A DNA stretch of 64,000 bases from Dipylidium caninum (taxonomy: Eukaryota; Platyhelminthes; Cestoda; Cyclophyllidea; Dipylidiidae): assembly GCA_017562135.1 (NCBI GenBank), contig QEYB01000895.1:310001-374000 (forward strand), given 5' to 3'. The notes beneath the pieces are model-generated. The model did no database searches, was not told the DNA's origin, and saw nothing but the letters and a program-made list of their open reading frames with translations. Below, one piece after another: positions 25,501 through 57,562 of this stretch (position 1 is the stretch's first letter; each line of letters starts with the position of its first letter). Both the position numbers and the translations under genes were made by a program.

Positions 25501-27840
25501 TTCAGAGTGCCATAATAGGCCAACAACTTGCGCACGGAGTAAAAGAATGAAAAGTTGAAATAAAGTTGGATGATTGGTCTGTTTCACCAAACTTATGAGA
25601 ATGATTATCAGTCTAAATTACTTCCACATATCAATGAAAGAAAATTTACTTCGCATTTACAAAAGTACAAAGAAAATCTAAAACAAACTGGGCTAAAAAC
25701 CGTAATACAGGACGTTATCAAAGATTTTCTAAAGCACCACAATTAAAGTAGAATATCGTTGTCGAAAAAGGTGAAGAGATGGCTCTAAACTGTGTCTTAA
25801 TACTTTAAATACTAACATTTAAAAACAGTTGTTGCACGAAATAATAATCGCTTTAAACATGTAGTCTTTGAAGTCAATATTAATCAAATAACTGACACTC
25901 GCATTTAAGCCAGAATTTTAACAAGAACCTCTAGGCAGCTAAAATTCACAGTATTTCCCCCAGAGAAAATGTGCTAGATATCAAAAAACGCTTAAGGACA
26001 AAAATTAGGGCACAGAAAACGTTGACATACCGTTCTAGTAGCAGTATTAGGAAATATGAGGGCCAGTAGAGTCCCATTAATGCCGTGAATATGTAACCGA
26101 AAGACCGCAGTGACGAAAGGACTTGGGTTGGCAAGTAATAACCATATCTAAATAAGCAGAAATAAATCCCAGAAGTTAGCAGTGACTAGTACGGAAACGC
26201 AAAGACGCACAAAAATGTGCCTCCAAACAGGACCCTAGAAGAAGGCATTTACTTATCATGTTCGAATAGCAGTACCAAGAGAAGCACGAGTTTAAAAAAC
26301 GTTGGACATTAATGTATTACTAAGATTCGTACAAGAAAATAGTTTACCGAATGTCGGGTCCGTGCATGTAAATATTTAACAAAGAGGAGATAGATAGCGT
26401 CTTACCTGAATAGCCGTCCAAACATGGCACGGATTAAATATGAATATTAAAGAGCGGGCCGTAAGTTTATACCCGATTTCTATACCAAAAATCATGCAAT
26501 GAGTCACAGTTATCCATGAAATGTGTTTTGAAGCATATCGCCTATCGACTGGGAGTTTGAGTCCCAGAATGCACCACAAGAGCAAACAGCCATATACGGT
26601 AGCGAAAAATAGTGTTTCAACAAAGCGTGTGTTGCTGATAAGTAAGAAAGACATATTAATCCGCCTTCACTGGGAATATCCCATCGGACGCCATCACAGA
26701 AAAGGCCCAATTGAGACATCGAAAAGAATGCGTGAGACAGACAATACGCACAATAGCTTATATAGGCCAGTGAAACCGACGACTTTAAGAAATGAGTAAG
26801 TAATTTTATAAATTTAAGACCTAACAACTAAAAATTAAAATTAAAATTTTTAATTTTATTTTAATTTATTTTTTTAGCGTTGTTATATTGACATTTGATT
26901 ATTCTTATTAAGATTAAGAGCAGGACATGACTTTATAGTTTGAGCAAAACGATTGGACGCAAAATTAGTCAAATCACGAAAGGGAAGTTGTGGCCTAAGG
27001 TTATGAAACGACGTTGATATCGCTAAAGGCTACAAGATGAAATCAATAGTATGCGCAGAACAATAGTATAACATCAGCCCTGAAACCGAGTTTACAGAGT
27101 ATTAAAATATGTTTAAAAACTCGAGAGATATATGGGGTCAGTTACTTATGGCGGAAACGTGACAAGCCTTACTATTTGCATCTTAGTTAAAAAGGCATTC
27201 ATTGCACTAAGTGCACCATTATCCTATTTAGAGATAATTGGCACAGGATCCCAGCCAAATATCTGCTGCTACCGTATCGTAGTTAAAGCGAAGACACGAT
27301 TAAAAGCATGGTTGACTTACATTTATTGCTACCCTCCGTTAAGACCGCATCGATTTGCCCATTTCCGCAAAGACAATTAACTCGTCGACTTTATTCTAGG
27401 TGGCAAAAATGGCTTTGAACGTGCAAGCGGAGATCGGCGAATGAAGGGGTGGTTTCGTGTTAAGAGGTTTTGGCTTGGAAAGTAAGCATTATATGTTGAC
27501 AGCGAAATAGACTTGTACAATGTGAAACAATATGACCCTAGTAATGGGTTTTATGTTTAATCTGCGTTACAAGACCAGTAACGTTGGGAAATTGCATTAA
27601 TCGACGGAGCCTGTTATTTGTGAAATCATAAGGCGCAATTAACCCAAATAAATGGTAATTGGTGTTGGCCGCGTTAATTTCATTACGAACTAGGTAACTC
27701 TGGCATGTAAACGTGTCCCATATATAACTAATGATGCGAGAGCCCACGAATATAGATTGTACTCCAAAATTCGCTCTAAAGCGTAGAATACGAGAATTAT
27801 TTAGGAGATCATAACATGACTATGATCCTAGTATTCCGTC
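22561..27840. other. AT-rich region between BUB3 and PDSS1, no gene seen
   Basis: About 5.3 kb separates these divergently transcribed genes. Open frames are short, dominated by hydrophobic or Lys/Asn-rich codons expected from AT-rich DNA, and match no family I know. It should hold the promoters of both genes. An A/T inverted repeat lies at 26829-26875. Confidence 0.6.
26829..26875. repeat. A/T-only inverted repeat
   Basis: The left half is made of AAAATT units and the right half of AATTTT units, forming an imperfect palindrome of almost pure A and T that could form a hairpin or cruciform. Its function is unknown; such tracts also arise by slippage in AT-rich DNA. Confidence 0.6.
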
Positions 27841-30024
27841 ATGGTATTGGTTGCCACTGCGCCTATTGTGAATTGGTTAGTTCCGTCGATGGCTCTCCTG
27901 TTACGTAAACATGTGGGATATGCCATCGGTCTATCCAAAGCCGTGACTTATATGCGCTGTAACGCCCCACACGAGCAATTGCGAACCAAATTCTCGCGTG
28001 CTAGTATATCTGCCGCTAAGCAGTATGGAGGAAATCTTGGAGAAATTGAAGCGAGCGCATTATCAGACATCAAAAGGATACCTGATGACATTAAAAATGT
28101 AAGACAATTACGTTAGCCTAATCCTCAGTTTCTTATGTCACCCAATCGCAAAATCACGCCTATCACGGACTATGCATTTAGTGCCAAGGGGAAAATGCTC
28201 AGACCCTTTTTGGTGCTTTTGATGGCGGCATGTGCAAACGGGCACAATGGTTATTCAGTTATTAATTCAAATCGTCGAACTTCCTGCGTGAAATTTTATG
28301 GTAGACATCTGGGTATGTAAAGGCCTCTTAAAGACTAATTTTCGCAGAGGATAAAGTCACGGATGCTCAATATACTATCGCTCTGATTTCTGAAATGATA
28401 CATACTGCGAGTCTCATACACGATGACCTCATTGATAAAGCTGAGATGCGCCGCAATTTATTGGCAACTTATAGGAAATTTGGGAGCAAAAATGTAAGTC
28501 TTATTTTCTTAATTCTCTTAGGCTGTTCTGGTTGGGAATATTGCGCTCCTGAAAGCCTCCGAGATACTTGCGGGATTGGGTAATCCTGAAATAGTTTCCG
28601 TCTTATCAACGGTAATCGATGATTTAATACAAGGTACTTTATATTCCTTCTAGCTATCCTTAGGTGAATTTATGCAACTTACATCAAATTCTGATGCAAA
28701 TCATCGTTTTCATTTATATCTCCAAAAAACGTATAAGAAAACAGCAAGTCTAATGGCTAATAGTGTAAAGCTGTACGTTGTACACCTTACCGTAAGGGGA
28801 GGTTGCTTGCTGATTACTTTACTTTTTTAAGGTTGCAATTCTCTCCGAAGTTGAAGATAAGCTAGTAGAGTCTGCGTATGCGTTTGGCCGCCATCTGGGA
28901 ATGGCTTTTCAGCTACTGGACGACGTTTTGGACTTTGTGGGACAGGAGTCTAAATTGGGAAAGCCAGCCGGTGGATCTGATTTGCGATTGGGATTGGCAA
29001 CTGGCCCCGTTCTTTTTGCTGCGCATCAAGTTCGTATTATTTGTTAATAAGTCAATAATTCCACAATATTGCGGGTAAACAATTTCGATGTAACTGCTTG
29101 TACTCCAATGCATAATTGACTTCCCTGTAGAGCATTATTGCCCATTAGACTTTGTCGAGTTATGATAAAAACGTTTATATTCCTTATAAGTCATCCTAAC
29201 TTTTATGTAAGCAAGTATAAAGACAGGGTGCCTAAGGCAGTTTTATGGTGCTATACTGACCTCGTCTTATCGTTGTGGTGGTATACTACCTCCACAAAAA
29301 TGTGTTATTTATAATGGGTGTCGTTCGATAAAGCTTTTGTTTTTTGCAACTTTAGTTTCCCGAACTGGAAGATATGGTGGAGAAGGGTTTCCAGACACCT
29401 GAAGATCAGAAGAAGGCGTTAGAAGCCGTCCATGAGGTAATCTGATTTCATGTAATCATTCTGGCGCCTAACTACAACCCATTTGAGTCTGATGCTTTTT
29501 TTCGTGCCACGATAAGTTTGTAATTACGTTAATAACTTGGCCTTTTTTAGATGCTTTAGGTTGGCTGTCCGCCATCCTTACCCCCTTGATGAGAGTATCG
29601 CTTTGTAGTTGGACTATTTTATCATGGTATTGCTTAGAACTTTTAGTGTTCATAAACTCTTTTCTAAGTCATAATGAGCCGTATAATTTTGATTATTCCA
29701 GGATGCCTTAAGGTGTATGATGATTCTTCCACATTATCTTCCAGACGCTATCTTTTATTAAATATTTTTCTCACTTCTTAATGTAATTGCAAGTCATGTG
29801 TTCATTTACAATGGCTTAGCATTATCCACCTTGATGTCCATGAGGGGATTTTAGTAATTACTCGCATCGCCGGTGTCTTGTAGTCAAATGGAATTGGTCA
29901 GACACGGATGTTGGCCGAATTCCACTTTCAAGAGGCACAACGTCAACTGGGTCATTTCAAGGCTTCCAACGCTCGGGAGTGCCTTCTCCAAGTGGCAGCA
30001 GCAACTCTTCAAAGGAACTTTTGA
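27841..30024 (+). CDS. PDSS1: PDSS1: polyprenyl diphosphate synthase subunit 1
   Basis: This is the catalytic subunit of the mitochondrial trans-prenyl diphosphate synthase that builds the ubiquinone side chain by adding isopentenyl diphosphate units. Exons are 27841-28098, 28129-28300, 28348-28493, 28522-28633, 28664 to about 28764, 28832-29029, 29356-29436 and 29884-30024. The result is about 402 residues (human about 415). Motifs in order: KGKMLRPFLVLLMAACANGH, EMIHTASLIHDDLID (first Asp-rich motif), GEFMQL, KTYKKTASLMANS, FGRHLGMAFQLLDDVLDF (second Asp-rich motif), GLATGPVLFAAHQFPELEDM. The N-terminal 50 or so residues are basic and hydrophobic, compatible with a mitochondrial presequence. 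The end of exon 5 is ambiguous: 28764 (GTAAAG donor) and 28776 are both in frame. After the first motif the usual RRGK turn reads RRNLLATY. Several introns are only 28-30 nt. Confidence 0.93.
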
Positions 30025-30750
30025 TACCATTTTATGAATATCTGTACAGTCTCTTTTACTTGGCTTATTTTTAATGATATCAACTGCTAGGTTTTTTTTT
30101 TGTTGAGTATCGTATGTGATAAAATGCAAATAAAGTTACGACTAGGCTGTATCGAACTTGGATTGTTGTTTTTTTCGGTTGGTATTTCGCCTTTGTACAC
30201 GTGATAGTCTGGGGGGTGCTGGCTTGACAAGTGGCACAGTCGATGAGAGTGGTCTTGCACATACCGGGTCCTTTACGTGATATGAGTGTACATCTGGTAA
30301 GTGCTTTCTTTACTATACGGTAAGAATGTGTGGTTCCAAATACTTATGTAATGTGTGACTGGGTTGACATCATATTATGCGTGTCATTCCTGACATAGTG
30401 TCTTCGTTGTGTGATGGACGATGTGCAGGATAACCGGAGAAAAGTGACACCTGAGGCCAGGTGCCATGAGCCATTGTCACTGGTTCACAGCCTTCGTAAC
30501 ACTGCCATCTTAAACTTTTTTTACGTTAAAGTGTAATATATTATTTGCATTAAAATCTTGCTGCGTAAACTAAATGTTTAAAAAACTTTTATAGACTTTA
30601 TACTTTCTTAACCGTTCCTGTCAGAAGATGGGTTTGTGTATTCTTCACCCTATTTGTTGTGACGTGAAGGTATCATTTAGATTCGTTTGAGCGTTGGCCA
30701 ATCAAATCTGTCCAACGCACGAATGCAGCTGAAGGTCGCACTTGGGTGAG
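30025..30750 (+). other. PDSS1 3' region and spacer before DNAJB11
   Basis: This holds the PDSS1 3' untranslated region with an AATAAA at 30129-30134, then about 600 bases before the first DNAJB11 ATG. No additional gene is visible. Confidence 0.6.
30129..30134 (+). terminator. AATAAA polyadenylation signal of PDSS1
   Basis: A canonical hexamer lies 105 bases after the PDSS1 TGA (30022-30024), within the usual range for a 3' end. Confidence 0.7.
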
Positions 30751-32807
30751 ATGAGGCCTTCTGAGTTGATTATGCGTGGTCTCCTTGTCCTACGGCTCTA
30801 TGTTTGCTGGCTAAGCTGGCTTCATGGTAGGTTTTGTTTACTAGTTGTCTATCTTAATAGCCAAAATCTGTATGAGTATCTAGGAGTGAAGAGTTCGGCA
30901 ACGGATGCCCAAATCAAAAAAGCTTACCGTAATTTAGCAAAGCAGTACCACCCCGATAAAAATAAGGATCCAGACACAGAAAAGAAATTCAAGGAAATTA
31001 CCTTTGCTTACGAGGTATGGTTATTTGGTGTCATCAATCTTGCATTAATTTGTAACATATGTAGTGCCTGTCGGATCCAGAAAAGAGACGTCGCTACGAT
31101 GCCGGTCAAGGTGTTAAGGCATGCGAGGGCAATGGTGGTGGCGATGGCTTCGGCGACTTCTCTTTTTCCAATATATTCACCTCCATGTTCGGTGGTGGAC
31201 CGGATGTGAATCGTGGGGACGATAGGCTCCGCGGCGCCGATCTCATTGTTGACCTTCCCGTTACACTTGAAGAACTTTACACCGGCGAGTTTATCGAAAC
31301 CGTTCGTACAAGACCGGTGAAGAAATCTAAACCTTGGCACTCGGGATTGCAATTGTAGAATGGAGATGAAGACGCAGTATTTGGGACCGGGTCGCTTTCA
31401 GATGATACAACAACGTGTTTGTAATCAATGCCCTGATTTTGAGTATGTTTTCTCTCTGGGTCCAATACCGACGGTGCTTGCTCTGGTCTCTTGTTTCCAT
31501 AGATTTTTTCACTTTCTTAGGTTTGTCGCAGAAGACCGTCAACTTGAAGTAGAGATTGAGCCTGGAGTTCCAGATGGACATATTTTTTCCTTCCCAGGAG
31601 AAGGTGAGCCCCACACTGATGGGGACAGTGGAGACCTCAAATTTATCATCCGACAACGAAAGTGAGTCAGTTTTGAACAATGTTTATTTCATAGATACGT
31701 GTGCAGTTCTGCGTTACTTCATAATTATGCGCCTTTTTACAAAATCATTGTTACCTGATTACTCATTCTGTTTTTTGTTCCGCTGGGATGTAATCGAAGT
31801 ATTCCGCTAATATTTGCCTTTCTGAGTAAATTTATCCATTTAGTACAATTCACGTTTAGAAAACCAGTGCGCTACTTAGAGCACTTGCAGCACACCTTCT
31901 TTATGACTTCGATTGTTTTTGCAGTCATCCTATTTTCCATCGTCGGGGAGACGACCTCTACACAAATATGACAATCAGTCTTACTGACGCTCTGGTGGGA
32001 TTCAAATTTGAATTTAAACACTTGGATGGTCACACGGTATGTTTCGTATTTTTCCTATCCAAAACTGATATACACATATGTGCTCAATCACTCATTTTTC
32101 GGTGATTTATGCACTTATTATCTATAAATTCCGTCGTATGTTTGTGGCTGGTTCTCCTTCAAAGAGTTATCTAAAGTAACTCCCTGAGAAACATGAAATT
32201 TTTATTTTCTCTGTTATTTACTTGACTCTTTTGTGGTCCATTCTCCAGTTGAAATAAAAAGTCTTTACGTAACATTCCGTGGTAGCTCTTAACATTCTTA
32301 TTTTCTACGTATTCCTGTAATTATGTCTCGGTATAACATGTGTTGCTATCTTATTTGACTTCCAACCCTGCTCTATGAAACTAGTTATAGGTGCTCGTTT
32401 GCCATTGAAACGTATTAGATTTGCTATGTATCGAGCAGCTCTTCCCAATGTTTCTCCGTGGCTGTTTGCTATAGGTATTATTAAAACGCGACCACGTAAC
32501 CTGGCCCGGTGCGGTGATACGAGTGGCCAACGAGGGCATGCCCAATTACAATGACAACACTAAGAGAGGCAATCTCATGGTCACTTTCGATGTGGCTTTT
32601 CCACGAAATCGGGGGCTCACTCCTGGCGAAGCAGAGACAATCAGAAGCATTTTTGGCCAAGGCTCCAAGACATCAGAAATCCCTACTATCGGGGTGCCCC
32701 TGAAAAAACCTAAGGGTCTCAATGACGGAAAAATCGGTCCAATTGTTTACAATGGTTTCTTATCGAAGAGCGCTACTGAAAGATACCTCTCCAATACTCT
32801 GGTTTAA
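30751..32807 (+). CDS. DNAJB11: DNAJB11/ERdj3: ER-lumen Hsp40 co-chaperone
   Basis: This Hsp40 works with BiP in the ER lumen, binding unfolded clients and stimulating BiP ATPase through its J domain. Exons are 30751-31014, 31065-31442, 31521-31661, 31925-32036 and 32475-32807. In-frame ATGs occur at 30751 and 30772; the second gives a compact hydrophobic signal peptide. The J domain starts at [20 protein letters not shown] and keeps the BiP-contacting motif in KQYHPDKN. It is followed by a Gly/Phe-rich stretch, then [17 protein letters not shown], a Cys pair (CNC...) with [48 protein letters not shown] and the C-terminal [11 protein letters not shown]. The C-terminus extends beyond the usual end. 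The reading frame is broken by one extra base near 31332-31336; correct codons continue on both sides. The length is about 401 residues if that base is ignored (human 358). Confidence 0.92.
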
Positions 32808-33365
32808 CTTTTCCCATTTTTCGTATCTAAGCTCGCGTCTTTCAATCTCCACTTCGTGGTGTCAAACACACGCCCCTTCTATATCTTCATTGTAGTTAAC
32901 GCACTTATGCTATGTAATGTCTAGTGCGTTATCTGCCTCATTTTATTCCTATGAAGTGCAAAACTCCCCGTTTGTTGTCAACTTTCTCCACTTCTTGACT
33001 GTAAAGTATTTTGGGGTTGTTGATGAATTTCTGCATCTCAAAGCTTCTGTACTGAAAGGTGCTATAAAAGTATAAATTGCTGGATCCATGTCTCATGTAA
33101 ATCGTATTTTGGGTGATCAAGCCAGTTGGCTTGCTTTCGTGCGACTGTTTGAGAGAATAGGTGAGTTGTTTTGCACAAATTTTGATGACTTTGAGTGTCT
33201 CTATGATACGTACTTTCTTTCGCGAAATCGTTGTAAAATGAGGTAATGAATGCAATGGTCTTGCTGTTTCTTATGACAGTTCATTCGGAGGGGTCGTCTT
33301 GTTATTAACGTGGGTTGGAGGGTGGGGATTCTGCTACACCCATGATAGGTTGCAGGGGTGGGTGG
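32808..33365. other. spacer between convergent DNAJB11 and DNAH7 3' ends
   Basis: The two stop codons face each other across 558 bases. AATAAA on the - strand at 32947-32942 is the only candidate DNAH7 polyadenylation signal I noticed, about 420 bases past its stop. If it is used, that transcript would end within about 140 bases of the DNAJB11 stop, so the 3' untranslated regions would overlap or nearly so. Nothing else is seen. Confidence 0.5.
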
Positions 33366-54738
<21,373 letters not shown>

Positions 54739-54796
54739 CTATAAGCGGAATAATTTTTCAGTTGGATAAAAATTGAACAAAGTGTTGACACATTAC

Positions 54797-54835
54797 CTTC
54801 CCCACTGGATGAAATTGAGGGTATGTTGGAAAAGC
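54797..54835 (-). CDS. possible additional 5' exon of DNAH7 (low confidence)
   Basis: A GTGTCAG acceptor and an AAG|GTAATG donor enclose 39 nt that end in phase 1, as the exon starting at 54738 requires. The translation is Ser-rich (FSNIPSISSSGEG), which would suit a disordered dynein N-terminus. No homology supports it. Confidence 0.25.
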
Positions 54836-55871
54836 CTGACACAGTGCAGATTACAAAGTTTATTATCTATGCTTTTGACAGTTAGGCAGATGAGGTCAAA
54901 AAGTAACACAAGCTATTTCTCCTTCATTCACTATTGTTATTCGCAAAAGCGTTATAACATGGAATGTAAACTGAAATTGTGCTCCAAGGCCTACACAGTG
55001 CTAGATAGTCGAAGCCGGATGATATATTGCCATTAAAGTTTGAAAAAATCCTAAGATGTTATGTGGCGTTGAAATACACTCTGTGTGAAAAACAAATGCA
55101 AATTCTGGTAATTTTGGTTTGGTGGTTGACTGATGCTATGATCGAGAACATGTCAAAATACCAGTCAGAATAATAATTTCGGACGACATGTATAGGGTAT
55201 CGCAGGCACCTTACGATTCTCCTTTAATATATGAAAAAGACAAGAGGACTTTATTCGTGTTTAAAGAAATCGCTCAACGTTTATTTCAGGTTGACTTTGA
55301 AAATTGGTAGCCACAGAGCAAGTGAAGATGAAAAGAGTAAGCCGAGTGGGTAACAGATGAGCTGAAGCACGTTCAGAAAATAATCACCATCAAAGCGGCA
55401 AAGCAAATATCAGTAACATTCGTTGATATTCCTATGCCGAGAATGGTGAGTGGAAGTGGGATGGTTCAAATCATGATGATATTGTCTGCCAAAGGCTTTG
55501 GCACCGTATTCATCCCGAGTCACTACATACCATAACTTAAGGATCAATAAGCTGTAGGCACATGACAAAGGTAAAATCTTGCACCAAGTTAGTGGACCTT
55601 TTATTAAGCTAAAATAGGAATTTGGGCGTGGGTTGATAGCGTAAATCAAGGTTTGGCGAGCTAAACTTGGTGTTGTATCTACCAAGTAGCAATCGGTTAA
55701 ATTTAAAATCCGTAAAATCTGATACTACACAGAAAAACTCTGGCCTTAAGTAGAAAACCTTGAAATGTGCGCTGATAAATAGATGGATCAGGGAAGGGTT
55801 CATTAGTCTGTAGAAGCAAAATTGCCTCTTCATCTTACTGGCGGTAATTGATCCAAGTACATCAATTGCAG

Positions 55872-55961
55872 TTGGTGGCCCTAGTGTTCGATTATTTGAA
55901 TCTACTAAGGATGGTGATGTCCCGCCCCATAAGGGTTTTGAGCGCTTTGGTTCAATCGATG
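55872..55961 (+). other. orphan exon-like open stretch
   Basis: After a CAATTGCAG acceptor, the frame reads GGPSVRLFESTKDGDVPPHK and then GFERFGSIDGN before a GTAACA donor. The composition looks protein-like and unlike the surrounding AT-rich chance frames, but I do not recognise the family and cannot connect it to other exons. Confidence 0.25.
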
Positions 55962-57547
55962 GTAACAGAAAAGTGTTTTCATCAGCGTCTTTGCGTTTAT
56001 GTTTTAAGAGTTGTTGATACTAAATACATAGTGAGTGGTGTACATTTTACCATTTCTAATATCGTTATAGTGGCTAAGGGCGACCTTGAGCCATTGTTCC
56101 AGTAAAATTTGTGCCTAAATATTGTTATAGGAATCAACGAAGTGTAATGAATTAAAACAACTTCTAAGGTTGAATTTAAAACTCAAGCAGCTTTTTTACA
56201 TATACAACCATGCCGTCTCTGTAAACAAAGGCCGAGCGAATATTATAGCTTCCTGTATAAATGGGTGATGATCGGTCAACTGCTAAACGCTCCACTTCAG
56301 CCTAGCGTGGGCTTTTAGGAGGTTCGGCTTTTTGGTTGCAACACATGTTCCGATCTAGTAAAAAAATGATATATGTCTTAAATTTGAGAACTCACATTTT
56401 TTCGAACCTACAGGGCATGTTGCGCCATTAAAAATGCGACTTAACCGGCATATCACATGTATAATCCCAACTCAACGCATTTGCGAAATAATTTTGAAGA
56501 TGCTAAAACCTGTGGCGTGTTTTTAGTCCCCCTTCTAAGTTCATCGAAAGTGTTAATCGTTACTTTAAATTTCATTACCGCTTTCGGGTAAGGTAAGAAA
56601 ACATTTGTACTGGGAGATCAAGCAATCCCGTGGGGTACCACCATTCATTCTTTTTACCAATCGTTAACCATATCAAGAATTTTAAGCATTATTTACTTAC
56701 GAGTAAATAATCTAGGAACGCAAAATGATACCCTATTTTGCCTATATTGCCCCCATAATCTAAAATAACGCGCTGGACAGATGTACATACGAGTGCCGCC
56801 ATGATTCCTCCTTTCCTCTCTATAGACACATTATCATGATCCATCAAGGATTAATTCATCATGGTCGTTGTGATTTTGCCTCAATTTCCCATCCTTTCAC
56901 CACACTTTATGTTCAGTAATTTAAGAGGTTGGTTTTCCTCATCCTGACTGGAAATGGGTCTGAAGTTTCGCTCCCCTTATCAATATTTCTAGGAATGTTT
57001 GGTGATTTCTCTAAATTCCCGCAGAAAATTTTATTATTGACCTTGTTTAACGGCAGGAGCCTGTGGGTTATACAATGTAACTCCAACAATAAACTACCAA
57101 ATATATTTTATCACCTTGTACATATGCCTTTTTATTATCAACTGAGCAAATATTCGGTGTTTACGACAGATGGAGCGGAAAATTTTATTTAAATTGTGCA
57201 TTGCTTTCTTGTTTCACCCCATGCATAATCGAGGAATGGGGTAGGAGAAGTCTAATAGGAAGTCCGTTTTCCAAGAGAAATTACCCGACGTGATCATAAT
57301 GACTTCCATTTATTACATTGGAAGAGATGTTGTCAACTCGCTTAAGATAACCCTGAACCTTGAAGGAGTTTAACGCATGTGAGCCATAGGAATACTAGAC
57401 AGAAGATTGTTCCTTAGTGAGTTATAAATTTGGTGGACAAACTGCGCAAGTAACTAAGCTCTTTTTAGTCAATCTCCACCTCAGGTTTTCTCCCAAGAAA
57501 GACTGGTTGAGTGCTATTGTTGGCTTTATTATAGTTGAGGTGGAGTC

Positions 57548-57562
57548 GGTGTGTGTGTGTGT
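57548..57562. repeat. short (GT)n repeat
   Basis: About seven GT units in the DNAH7-NIDO intergenic region. Confidence 0.8.

Noticed and set aside
30827..30860. 34-nt intron inside the DNAJB11 signal peptide
   Set aside because: It has GT and AG ends, but removing it breaks the frame; reading through gives a plausible signal peptide.
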